A stretch of DNA of 64,000 nucleotides from Himantopus leucocephalus (lineage: Eukaryota > Chordata > Aves > Charadriiformes > Recurvirostridae). Positions 35,732-48,000 of the stretch are shown here, one piece after another. Within the stretch, counting starts at the first letter, position 1. Each line of letters starts with the position of its first letter. The notes under the pieces are model-generated. The model saw only the letters and a list, made by a program, of their open reading frames with translations, made no database searches and was not told the DNA's origin. Made by a program: the position numbers and the translations under genes. The stretch lies in contig RSEF01000001.1 in NCBI GenBank assembly GCA_003993805.1, positions 62,666,518 through 62,730,517 on the forward strand. Direction: 5' to 3'.

Positions 35732-37399
35732 GCTCCAGCCTTTGGCCAGGTCGCTGATCAGCCCACGACAAACGGTGACTGGCATAAAGGCCAAAGAGGG
35801 CTTCTCTTCTCTCACATACCCGCTCTTCCTTTTCTCACTCTGGAAACCTGCCTTAGGGTTCAGCCCTTGAGCCTGATCCCTTCCATGTGGTGCGGGATGA
35901 GGAGAAGTTTTCTATACCAGCAGGAGAAAAAGTAACTAGGGCCAGCTTCCCTCTGCCCGGGATGTGTGTGTAATTAAATACATTCCTTTCAAGTCTAAGA
36001 TTGTGTGAGACCAAACCCCTGCAAAGGACCCCAGCCATCTCTCCAAGGAGATGAGCTGCTGCTGGAGCCACAGTCCAGCAGGTTGCAGGGGCTGGACTAG
36101 GAGGGACTGCTCCCTTGCAAGAAATGTTGGATGGGGATGGGAATTGTGTAGATACTTGCTCGCTCAGAGCTTGAGATGGGTGAAGCCATTTAAAAGGTCA
36201 GGGGTAGGTTCTGTGTTTCCTGCAGCTTTTCTGGCAGCTGGGCACTGTAACCAAACCTTAGCAGCCACAAGCTCCTTGAGTCATGCCTGTCCAGGCACCT
36301 TCCTCCAAATGCTGCTGGGAAGATTAGAGACCAGCTCGCAGATAACAGGTGATAACAAGGGAGGGGATACTTCAGGCAGCCTGTGTTTGTCTGATGGAAG
36401 TCCAGGTGTTTCCGCTGGCTTTCAAGGAGCCTTGAATTAAATGGCATTAGCATGACAGGCTAATACCACAGGCAAGGGGGCCATGGGGTGTCCATCGCCT
36501 GTAGGCCATGGGCTACCTCCTTCAGTACAATGCCATACCTCCCTTTCTACCTCTGGGTTGGGGCCGCTGTGATGAGGTGACAAAATCAAAACTCCAGGAT
36601 CAGCGTCCTCACAATGTGTGGCTGAATTCAGGGGAAGGAGGTCTCTGCTCACCCTGATGGCACACTTCAGGTATGGTGTCCCCAGCTGCGCTGACACCTG
36701 CTCCAACATACTGAAGATGCAGAGGTGCTTGCCCATTATTTTCAGGAGCAATGTGGTGTAGGAAGAGCCACTGTGGGTTGAGAAGGGCAGAGCCAGGCTG
36801 GTTAGAGCTGGCAACTCTCACCTCCCATCACCTCATTCCTTATCATTGGGTGGTGGGTCAGCCAGCGAGGGGATGTGCCAGCAGGTTATCGGCCCATCTG
36901 ATCTGCGAAGGATGGAGATGAGGAAGATGAGGGCAGATCACAGCAGACCTTGGTGGCATGGGCTTATCCCGCTGTGTGGGAACTCAGCAGTAGGATAGGT
37001 CCCTTTTCCTCCACCCTTCCAGCCAGGCTCTTGCTCACCAGGAGAGCTCTCCTTCATCACATGGCAAATCCTTACTTTGTGTTACAGGGAGAGACACTGA
37101 TCTGCGTTGTACCTTGGGAAGCAAAAGATCTTCTTTGTCCAAGCCAAAGGGATTGAGTGGACCTGATGCTGTTGCTGCAGACAGTGCCCTTGCCCATGCC
37201 AAACTCTTGGCCAGAGGGAGCCGCAAGTGTGGAGAAGGCAGTCATGTCTGCGGGATATTACTTCAGCAGTGCCTCATCTCTGGTTATGAGGGTGAGGCAG
37301 GTGGTGTTTGCATCTGCACCTGTGTTGTCCAAACTGGGATTGTGTGTCCTGCACAGGATGGAGCCAGGAGAAGGGGTTGTAAAAGAACAAGCTGCCATG
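35732..37399. other. Intergenic, no gene recognised
   Basis: Holds a weakly similar copy (around 36053-36230) of a segment also present near 23.7 kb. Otherwise nothing identified. Confidence 0.4.
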
Positions 37400-37817
37400 A
37401 CAACTTCATGAAGTTCAACCAGGTCAAGTGCAAGGTCCTGCACCTGGGTCACGGCAATCTCAAGCACAAATACAGGCTGGGCAGAGAATGGTTTGAATAC
37501 AGCCCTGAGGAGAAGGACATAGGGCTGTTGATTGATGAGAAGCTCAACACGAGCTGGCAATGCGCACTTTACAGCCCAGAAGGCCAACTATATTCTGCAC
37601 TACATCAAAAGAAGCGTGACCAACAGGTCGAAGGAGGTGATTCTCCCCCTCTACTCTGCTCTGGTGAGACCCCACNNNNNNNNNNNNNNNNNNNNNNNNN
37701 NNNNNNNNNNNNNNNNNNNNNNNNNNNNNNNNNNNNNNNNNNNNNNNNNNNNNNNNNNNNNNNNNNNNNNNNNNNTCCCTTCCAACCTAAACCATTCTAT
37801 GATTCTGTGATTCTATG
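37400..37817 (+). mobile_element. CR1 LINE fragment, 3' end, interrupted by assembly gap
   Basis: The left part reads like the C-terminal CR1 ORF2 region: [20 protein letters not shown], and then EVILPLYSALVRPH in a shifted frame. The right part is the CR1 tail with ACCATTCTATGATTCTGTGA octamer units. It is 5' truncated and carries frameshifts. The piece between is hidden by the N gap. Confidence 0.85.
37676..37775. other. 100-N assembly gap
   Basis: Exactly 100 N, a default size for a gap of unknown length. It lies inside the CR1 copy, where repeat collapse is likely. Confidence 0.98.
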
Positions 37818-40800
37818 GCAGGGCAGACCAAATTTGCAGGCAGCACATGTGTCACAAGAAATCACAGCAAAGACCCCACCAAGCACATCCTATGCTAGAG
37901 GTTAGGCATCCTGCTGAGGTCCTGACCCTGGGCACCTTCCCCATGGCCTGTGCTTCAGAGACAACCTGGCTCCTGGTAGCAACTCGCTGCCCTCTCTCCA
38001 GCCTTTCCTTGCACAATACCCCTGTCTGCTCATTCCTCCTTGGAAAGTGCAAATTGCCCTTTTACGGTGAGTAATCCCAGACAGTTGTCAAAGAACTGCT
38101 TCTGCCTTTGAGGCCTGAGCTCATCCCCCGATGCTGGCTGTGACCTATCATTCCCATAAGAAGGGACCAGACGCCCCCATCTGTTGCTGGGGCTGCCCAT
38201 GGTTTTCATTGTAGCTCTTCTACCAGAGCTTCAGCCTTTGTCCTGCACTCTCCTTGACACCCAAAGAGCCCGTGCTGATCTCTCTGTGCTGAGATAGCAT
38301 GGTTTCTTGAGCTCCCAGCTTTCGTCATGGACATCCTCACCCCTCCAGCCTCCAAGCTGTAATTCAGCTGAGGTTGAAGAGGGAAACATGATTGCTAAGG
38401 GTGAGTTTCATCATTGTGAGTAGCTTTGATTTAGGGCCTGCCTTCTGGTCTAGCTGATAGGCACTGGTGTGCCTCAGTATACCCGGACTGGTCCTGCGTG
38501 CTCAGGGCTGGAGTCTAGCTGCTGCACGCTATGAGGTTGAGTTGAACTGCTGGGCTGAGCTGTTGGGCGGCTCTAACCAAAGTGGTTTGGCAGCCGCCAA
38601 AGAAATAGCCCAGTCAGGCAAGTATCTGAAGCAAAAGCGGGAAGATCTACCCCCCAAATCTGCTTGTGAGGGATGCAGCGATAGACGGGGCATCCTGAGT
38701 CATGACCTTGGAGGACTGGGAGAGGGCCTGGCTGAAAAGCTCGTGAACTACGTGACCAAAGTCCACCTGTATACATTGCTCTCCAGCTGGCAAAAGCCTG
38801 TTTTGGCTGCAATTACTCCTTCAGTGATTTGCAACATCTTTCCACTGGGAGGGCATCTTTGTACCTGTTCAGCCACTTCATGTTATGTGGGCTGTGGTAT
38901 TTTAAATTCAGGATTAAGTGTGCTAAACTCAGTTTTATTATCTTGTGGACACAGAGCCTCACATCAGGAATGAGCCACAGCAGGATCTCCCAAGCTTTGC
39001 CTGCTGAAACATTTCCAACCACGTCCAATTTCCTGGATTAGAAGCCGTCTGTGAGGCTCCAGCTCCTGCTGACTCCAGAATCTCTGCTTTCATTAAATCA
39101 GTATGGAAATATGTTCCCCAGTGGTGAAGATAATCCTGCAAATGTTATCAAAGGGTACCTGGACAAGGTGATTTATCTGGGTGAGCCTGAAATTACAGCT
39201 TGGGGAAGCAGGAGTGACTCCTGCTCACGCTAATGACACCGGGATGCGTTAGACACACCTCAAAGTGCATCCCAGGAGCTCCCCAAATCCATGCTCCCCA
39301 CCTCCTTCCCCACACCTCTGTCTGCTCACGTTGGGCTTCATCTTGCCTCTGGGGTGTAAATCCTCCCTGGGCACGGCGGAGAAGGGAGTACGCCTGGTCT
39401 GCCCGGCAGGGCAGTGTCCCTGTGGCTGAGGGACAGGCACAGCAGCCTGGCCAGGAGGGCAGAGAGAGAGCGGGGTGCTGGGTCGTGGCAGCGGGCAGCA
39501 CAGATCAGCCTGTGTCAGCCCATGGAGATGGTTGGTCCAAGCCATTCAGGTGTCACTCTAGCATGCAAGAGCAGCAAGAAGTCACCGACAGATCTGGGTT
39601 AGCCCCTCTGCCTAGGTGATAATCAGGAGGACTCCTGGCCTAACGGTGCGAGGAATATTGCCAGCACAGCAAAAAAGCGCCAAGCCTTTGATTAACTTGG
39701 ATGAGAACGATCCTGACTGTGAGGCTAGAGTGGTGGAATTAGCAGATCTTTAATCCTAGCCAGGCGGTGACTGGTCGGGAAGGCTTCAGGCCACTTGCAT
39801 TTCAGTTTAAGAGCACTTTGCCCAGGGCGGCACAGCAAAGGCAAATCAAGGAGGGGCAGCCTGATGCTTTAGGAAAGCACTTTCTTGGTTTTGACACAGA
39901 CAGGTTGCTCACAATGACGCACCCCAGAGCAGGTGGTTGCTGCACGTAGAGGATTTCCAAGAGCTGCAAATGCGGGTTAAGAAAAGCCTTGCAGCAGGTT
40001 AGGCAATCGCTGCTGAGCCAGAGGGGGACGGCAGACCAGGGAAAGCTGGAAGGTGAATGGAGTAAGGTGCAAGTTCTCCTGTAGGCAGAGTACAATTCGG
40101 GACCTCGTACAACTCTGCCACGCAGCCTGAAACCGATAATATATTTCTCACTTAAAGAAAATGGGAAATCAAACTCTGACCAGTGGCGTGAATTTCCAAT
40201 TTTCTTTAAATAAATCGAGTTGAAGAAAGAAAGGAAAAGGTAGAAGTGAAAACGAGTTGGGGTGCAGCATGCGTTGTTCAGGCTGTGCAGGCACCATGGT
40301 TCAAGCACAACCTTTAAGAAATGACATGTTTCGAAAGCAGAGCTACAAGCTCAGCAAATGCTGACTATAGAGGGGAAAACGTTGCCACCGCTTGTCTGGA
40401 CATTGGGTAATGACTTCCAGAGGGCCTGCAACGTAAGGCCAGTGCCACCACTGCAGGAGAGAAAGGGAATATTGTGCTGAAATACAACGCTAAGGAATAT
40501 TCCTGGGCTGCTGGTTAGTGCTGGGCGTTCAAGGGCAAGGAAATGCAGCACCATGCAGGAGGGTCAGATGTTTTGGCACTGATGTGCTGGAGCAGGAGAG
40601 CTGCAGGCTATTGACTGTGGCCACCGGCTCTGCACTGCCGTAATACCCAAATTGGTGTCCTTGCAGTACCTCAGAAACCTGCCGTTTATTGAGCCTATTT
40701 CAAGCCTAGAAACAACCTGCTGAGGCATATTCCCTGTCTCAGGTTGTTGTCTGTTAAAGCGACTTTTGAGACGCACTGGGCAGAGGTTTGTTTCTGTACT

Positions 40801-43800
40801 TAATATGCAAACTGTAAGTGGATGCCGTGTTTGAACATGTTACAGCAACCCAGCTGCTGGTTTCAGCTCTTCCAAGAAACAGTGCTCAGGAGAAGTATGT
40901 TTGTGGAATACAGGCACGTTCGCCTGCAACACCCTTGAGACCGAAACTCAGCTGCATACCATTTTTCAGCAAGTGATATGTGTATAAACCAGTCTGGAAT
41001 GACAATCCTGAATAAAAGGGTTGCCTTGAATAGGCTTTGCTGGCAGGAATGACAAAGAAGCCCGAAAACATCTTTCTTTTTTTTTTTTTTTGTCCAAGCA
41101 AAGTGGTACCTAGGGTGTGAGATGTGATATTAGTCTCCACACATGGCAGAAAAGGCATCAGAGCTGCTCGGGAGGTAAGGCTGGCAGGGAGCCTGGAGCA
41201 TGTCAGGTTTTTCTCACTGAGATGTACCCTGCATGGGCCATTGCATCTGCTTTGGCAAACACGTTCGTCTGCAGCCAGCCCACGAGCCAGCGTTAGGGGC
41301 ACATCTCGTGCTTGGAGAGCCTCCAAACCACATGGGACCACAAGGCATCAGCACAGCTGAGCTGAAGCCAAGGCAGGCAAAAGGCCAACTTGGTCTTTCC
41401 AAGGGGCAATGGGGCCCTGACAGGCAGCAGAAGCTGGAGAAAAGAAGATTGCCTTGGGCAGACAGGCTCCTGCCGTTGCTTGGGATCCTGCAGGTGGTAA
41501 AGCTCATCATTCCCCAATGGGGACACATCCTCCTGGCCCCAAAGCCAGCGCAGCCCAGGACTGCCCTCCACTTCTTGACTGGGGACCCCCCAAAAACCCC
41601 CTTGGGTGTTTCAGCTGCATGTGCCATCCCTCACTTGGTGCCCTAAACAGTTAGGCGGTACTGAGCCCTGTTAGGCAGCTGCTGCCTGCTACTATCCAGC
41701 CAGCTGGAACAATTACCTTCTCGCTAGCAAGCTGTCTGTTATCTGTCGGGATCGGCTGCTGAAATGGGAGGGTGTTTCAGCAGGGCTTGGCACCCTCCCT
41801 TCCCCAAGGCTCGTGCTATTTGGGGAGAGAAAGCGCAGGGTGCTCCTCTCCGATGCTATCACGGTTTGGAGGGATGCGTCATCCCCTGCAACACTGTTGA
41901 TTCCCACCCCGTTGCAATGGGGCCAGGCACCCTCTGGAGCTGGTGGGTACATGCACATCACTGCTGTGGTGAGGCTGTGTTGCTCTTTCAGGAGATTTTG
42001 CAAGCAGATCTCTGTGAGGAAGCCCTTTGCAGAGCCACCTCTACCTCTGCCAGTAAGCACACCCATCCATCATCATATCCCACACAAGAGCTCGCTCTTC
42101 CTCACCTCTGTCTTTTCTGGCTTGCTCTGCTCCTCGGGCAGACAGTAAGCGCTGAAGCACCCCACCGATGCCAACGCTGGGCTTTGCCTGCCTGCAGCGC
42201 TTGGGAAGAGCCGGCCTTGGGTGCTCAGCACAGTCCAGGTGTCAACTGTCCACACCTTATGGCAAAAGATAGGGTCCACACTTGGGATCTCTTCAGTTCC
42301 TTCCTCTGGGTGTGGAGCTAGGGCAGGTTCACAACAGCAGCTGGTGGGGTGGTAATAAAGGGCATTTTGTCAGGAGCACAAGCTCAGTCCCCCAGCACTG
42401 GCAGCACAGACGTACTCTCCCTCTCTTCCACCTTGTGCTCCAGGGTGGGGTCCTCAACCTTTCCCAAACAAAGGACCATCCCACTTTTCTGGAAGAAAGC
42501 CAATGACCAGCTCACATCCCAGCAGAACTGGGTGGCTTGGGAAAATGGAGGGAAGTGTGCTGATGTGCTTAGCACCCAAGTCAACAACATAGCATGGTTT
42601 TATAGGATCGTAGTCTTGCTCTCATTATGATGAACATTGAGGCTGAGCACTGACAAACTTTGGCTGCGGGCACAGGCCTTGACATGTCAACTGTCTGCCT
42701 GGCAGTGCGCACTGGTGGGGACTTTTCTGTGGGACAGCTTTGAGGATTTTAGGAAGCATTGTTGGCCCATGCACTGCTGGTTGAGAAACCTTTCCGTAGG
42801 CGGTAGGGTCACAGATGGGGCAAGGGGTTGGTTAGACGTAGTGCCAGCTTCTGCTTAGCCTCTTCACAGCAGGAGCCTGGGGGAAGAGGGATGGACATTC
42901 ACTTGCAGCATCCATGCACCAGTGATTTGGTGCCAAGTGCTGCTTGCATGAGCACGAAGCCTGCTCTTCTCTCCCAGCATAGAAGGTAAGGGAGCGTCCA
43001 TCAGCCAGCCAGATATTTTGGGGTGTACCCTATATATCCCACAGGTAGCCAGTCTGTTGTGCATGCATCATGGGGCAGGTCAGTGCTGTCTGTTCAGCCC
43101 ACAGCAGGTTCACCAGGTACACTGTGAGGCCAAATGCCGTTGCACCAGTTGCTCGGCCTTTACACCCCAGACTGCTGATTCCTAAGACTCCCCCAGATCT
43201 GGGAAAGACATTAACACATTTAGCTTCTCTTTTGGCAAAAGCAAAGTAAACAGCTACAAGGGAGCGCAGCCCAGAAAGGGAGGGCAGAAGGCACTGCCCG
43301 AGGATGGAGGAAGGCCCTGGGCACATCCCCGTGAGTAAGATGAAACAGAAACATCAAGAAGCAGAAGTGGGACCCCTGCGAAGCTCCCTCCTGGACAGAG
43401 GGGCTTTTATCACTTCCCCTTGGCTGCAGTTATTGATGATGGTTACCCAAGAGGGTTACTAAACCTGCCTGACTTACCCTCCTGCCCCAGACCCTGGGCT
43501 GGTGACAACATTTCAGAGATCACACTGATACGGTTCATGTGGTGTCCCCTGCCTCCTTGGCTCCAGGAGGGTTGTTCACACCTGTTCATCCTTGCCCTAG
43601 AGGTCCATGGCCTTAAGTCCTACAGTCTATGGGTTTTCTTGTGCAGGGTGGATTAGCTTCAAAAACCCCAGATGTCTGAGAGGTATCAGACCCCAGGCCC
43701 TTGGGCGTTTGCTCCAGAAGCAGACAACAGCCAGGATGTGTCATTTCCATTCCCACCAAACCAAACAGGGAAAACCAGGGAGATTCTCCTGGCCTCTCCT

Positions 43801-44687
43801 CTGGCTAAATTTAGTCAGGCAGGTTCAAGCTGTACTATAATGGACCTCCTCCCATTCAAACGGAAGATGGGGAGATCAGAGAAGTCCACAGGTCAAGCCC
43901 ATGATAAGGAGGTAACCTTAGAGGGAAAGCAATGTCCCTACAGGGTCTGCTGTTGTGTAAACTCACCTCGAGGGTGACAGGCCCTTTGCAGGACCCATCC
44001 CTAAGCCAACCTCTGGGCGAGGCATCCCCCAACCCAGGCTGGGTGAGCATCCTGGGCTTGTTTCACTGGCTCTGCCACTCGCGAGCTCTTGGAAGGAGCA
44101 ACCCAAGGGGCACTGCTGGGTGCAGATGTTGGGTTGGAGTGGTGTGAGCTCGGTGCTGTGCACCCGCAAGAGAAGGCCACTTATTTTGAGCTCAGTTTTG
44201 GTACCCTGTGTGGTGCCTGCCAGCCCAGGGGCACATGGAGAGATCCAGAAATGTGGGCCTCCCTGCATACCCCTTGGCAAGTGCCAAGCTGGTGCCTGTT
44301 CAGGATACGAGCTGTCGGGGAGGGAAGTCTCTCTGGGTAAGCAAGCATCGGCCGTGACTTTCCTGGAGAGAAACAAGCAGGGGGCAAAAACCCCAGCTCC
44401 CCCAAATGCACCCCTTCTTAACAATAGCACTGTCAGCAAGGACTTGTGCTGCGTGGCAGGGCTCCCCATGGCCCTCAGGGACTTATCTAACCCCTGATGA
44501 GATGCAGGGAGACATGCCATTCTGACAGTCCTTCCCGCTTTGGAAACAAAGATGTTTGTCTCTCTTTGTGGCAGCCTGTTTATTTGGGGGAAAGGGAAGG
44601 AAAACCAGCAGTGAGCAGAACAGGGCCTTGCCCCACATGGTGCTTTATTCGATTGCCCTACGGGTGCAAGCTCAGCTTTGTGGGCAG
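37818..44687. other. Intergenic, no gene recognised
   Basis: Only short reading frames, none recognised. The longest is a 168-codon frame at 38467-38973 on the plus strand with no family resemblance. A T-rich homopolymer lies near 41080. Confidence 0.45.
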
Positions 44688-45076
44688 GGAAGGTTTTACC
44701 TGCTGAGCAAGTTGAGGAGGACCTGTGCCCACGAGAGAGGGGCCAAAACCAGAAGCAGCCTGCCAAAAACTGCAAAGGCACTCAGCCTTCCCTAGCTGTC
44801 TCCCCATCGACGATAAGAGGTTACCCTACTTGGCCCAGGCGCCCACCCCACCTTCCCTAGGGGTTGGTCCCCTCTCCAAATGGCCCAGTCAGTCTCTTGG
44901 CTTGTATGCCACAGACAAAACAGGGCCGCTGGTCCCCCTCTCCTCCTCCTCCTCCTCCTTCTGCTGTGCTGAAGGCTTTGGTGGGAGGACTGCCCACCTC
45001 ACCTCCCCACCATTCTCAACACTCCCAGCTGGTGGGCGGAGGTACTCCTGAACTTGCTCAACAGGTAAAACCTTCC
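44688..45076. repeat. 45-bp imperfect inverted repeat with 299-bp spacer
   Basis: The arm at 44688-44732 and the arm at 45032-45076 are reverse complements at 40 of 45 positions, counted by eye. The core is GGTTTTACCTG...GAGCAAGTT. A transcript across it could fold into a long hairpin. The spacer contains a (TCC)n run near 44940. Confidence 0.75.
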
Positions 45077-48000
45077 CTCCCTGTGAAATCTCTCCCTGTG
45101 TTTATGAGTGCCTGCCTCTGAGCCAAGGATGCCTTTTTGGCAGCTCCAGGAGTGGGCCCAGCTGAGCACAGAGCACTGTTTTTCTCTGGGATTCTCTTGG
45201 TTCATTTCTCAGGGTGTCTCAGTTGGACTTCCTTCAAACTCTCCATCACTTCATTGCTATCCGCTCCCTTCCTTCCCCCAGCTCTGCATGGACCCCATGC
45301 ATGGCAGGGAAACCACAGACGGCACATGGCACCTTCCAGAAATCTCTCTGGCCAAAACACCCGCTACTGAGCTTTGCTACAACCTCCACATAGACTGAGC
45401 CATGCAGCATGCTTGTGACATGGCTGGTGGGTTGGGGAGGAGATGGGGGCTCATGCAGAACCTCTGCTGCTGCTGTGCTCCCAGCTCTCCTGCTGTATGT
45501 GCTGGGAGCCCATCACACCACTACCAAAACCATCTCTCGCTGGTCAGTGGGGCTGAGCCCCCACCCTGCCACCAGGCTGCCTAGCCACACATCTTGGGCT
45601 ACCTGTTCCCTGTCCCTCTGCCGCAGGATTACTGCTTGCCTGCAGGGACCCCTCAGGGCAAGGGAGCGGGTTGAACTCCATGGGCCCAGGCAGGACCCTC
45701 CAAGGAGCACCTCCAAGGCCAGCGCATCTGTCCTTGCTGCTCAGACCCTCCAAACACAGCCCTGGGGATGAATCAGAGAGAAAGAAGCCAACAGCCCAGG
45801 GCTGATGTTCACCCCCAGATGTCCAGGGCAGCCCTCTGGCAGGGCAGGGCAGGGCGCTGTGCTACAGGGACCTGGTCTCACCAAACACCAACCTTTGTCT
45901 CTTCTTGCATTGTGCAACGTCCATCAGGCTGAAGTTCCTGAAAAACACCTCTTCAAGTTCCCAAGACAGGTCAGGAAAGCCCTGTCAGCCGAGCCTGGAC
46001 TGAGAGGATCTTTAGGTACTGCAAGCTGTTAAAGAATTTGCAAAGACGCAAGAGGGGATGAACTGACTTTCTTACTTTGGAGCAACTTTGTCTTTTGGGA
46101 ACAGCCAACCTGTTGCTCCTGGGCCCTGCATGTATTGTGGCCTGAGCAAGGTCAGGATCTGCGCTGGGACCAGTTCACTTAATGCAATGGGACTGAATGG
46201 GTGGCTTCAGGGTTGTCAAACCCTTGGCTGGTGGAAGAGGCAGGCCAGATTGCTGCAATCACTTGATTAGGCTGGATCCAGCTGCATGGGGCGGTGGGAT
46301 GCCATCAGGTGTCTCCGACCATCTGCTCCCATAGCTCCCCAGGCCTGCTGGGCACTTAACAGGATTTGGGATGAAGACTAGTCCACCTGTAAAGCTGCTA
46401 ACTGTCATGTGAAGGAGATGGCTTGCAGAAAGACCGCATCTCCCCAAAGAGCAACGTCTAATGCAGAGAAGCCATCACACCCCGTGCTTTGGGATGCAGG
46501 AGTGGGGGAGGAAGAGAAGTGCCATTCAGCCCTGGAGAAAAAGGTCCAGGGACATGGGGGTAAAACCTTGTCCCCAGAACCAAGGCCTCCTCTTTCCAAC
46601 CTATTAATAACCCCCTAGTTGAGCAAGGGTGGTCCCAAAGTGTGTCTGCACAGCTCTGCAGTGTAGCCCATTGCTTGGCCCTGGATGCTGACCTGCTCCC
46701 TGCCAAGTCGCCATTTCCCCTTTGGAAAGTCAGCTGTCTCCCACTGCAGAAAGGTCAGGCTGTGCCCGGCACATGACTGCATCTCAGCTTGGTTGGGGGA
46801 CAGGTGGTTTTACCCCTCAGAGTGAAACTGCGATGCTGGGCTCTGTGCTGCTATTCCCAGAAGCAGAAGTGGGTAAGGATGCCCAATTGTGCCATGAACT
46901 GGCCATCCCTCTTGCAGGCAGGAGGGTGGCTGCCGGCTCAGAGAGATACTCCCCGCGGGGAAACGGGACGCTTTCCGAGAAATGCAGGCTCTCGGCAAGC
47001 AGCGTGCCAGCAGCACTCTCTGGGCAGGGGTGAGAGCTGCTGGAGACGGGGTGGCCCAGTTTGCTGGGCATGTACTCGCCCTTTTCAGGGGAGACTCACA
47101 AGTGGCTCAGAAATATTTGCTTTTTCATTTTTTTGGCCCAGCACAACTCTGCCCAAGGCAAAATAACACACACACTTGTGTGTTTGCAGAGCCTCCCTCT
47201 GTCCTGAGTGCCCAGAGAGGGGCATCTCAGCCCAGCTCCACAGGGCCCCAGCACCATGGCAGGGTGCGGCTACCTCCAGTGGGCAAGGAAGGATGAATGC
47301 CAAGGGAAGGCAGAAAGCAGGACAAGCACTACAGTTCACAGCCAAGCTTATCTTTTTTTTTTTTTTTTTTTAATTTCTGGGGGTATATCTGAAGACAAGA
47401 TACCCTTTGGTCCCCCCAAGATGCTGAAACGTGAAATGCACTGCTTTTCTTTCTTGCTTTCTTTTTTAATGCAATGTCTTTCAGCCTCCTGGGTTGTGCG
47501 CGCATGCTTCTGGGAACACCATGACTTCCACTGAGGAGAATCACCCAGTGCTGTAACATCACGGACCAAGCCTCAGCAGCAGCACCAGCAGAGCTGATGA
47601 TGGGAATGCCAGCTTAGGCGTGTGGCCCAAGGGGCAGTCAGAGCTGGCCTGGCCAGAGGGAGAGAGAGGATGGTGGGTGAGAAACCGGTGCCTTGAGGAT
47701 GAGAATGGGGATCCTGAGACCTCTCAAGGCATCTCCACCCCAGGGAATGTACCATACTGTGCTGTTCTTGCCTCCACTGAGCTGAGGGAGGAGGATGCTC
47801 ACGGCACACCAACACCCGCCACTCCTCCTCAGTAGCCACTGTACCCTCCCCAGCTCTGGGCCCCTCCATCACCCCCCAGAGCAGTTGTGAGTGGATGTTT
47901 TGCAGAGTGCTGGCACACTGGCCAATATCACAGCAAAACTGGGTGCCTGGAGGAAGCCCTGCCTGTCCCTGGCACCTCACGAAGGTGGCTCCCCAGCCTC

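Noticed and set aside
38467..38973. 168-codon plus-strand open frame
   Set aside because: No recognisable domain, no splice or promoter context, and plausible by chance in a long noncoding stretch.
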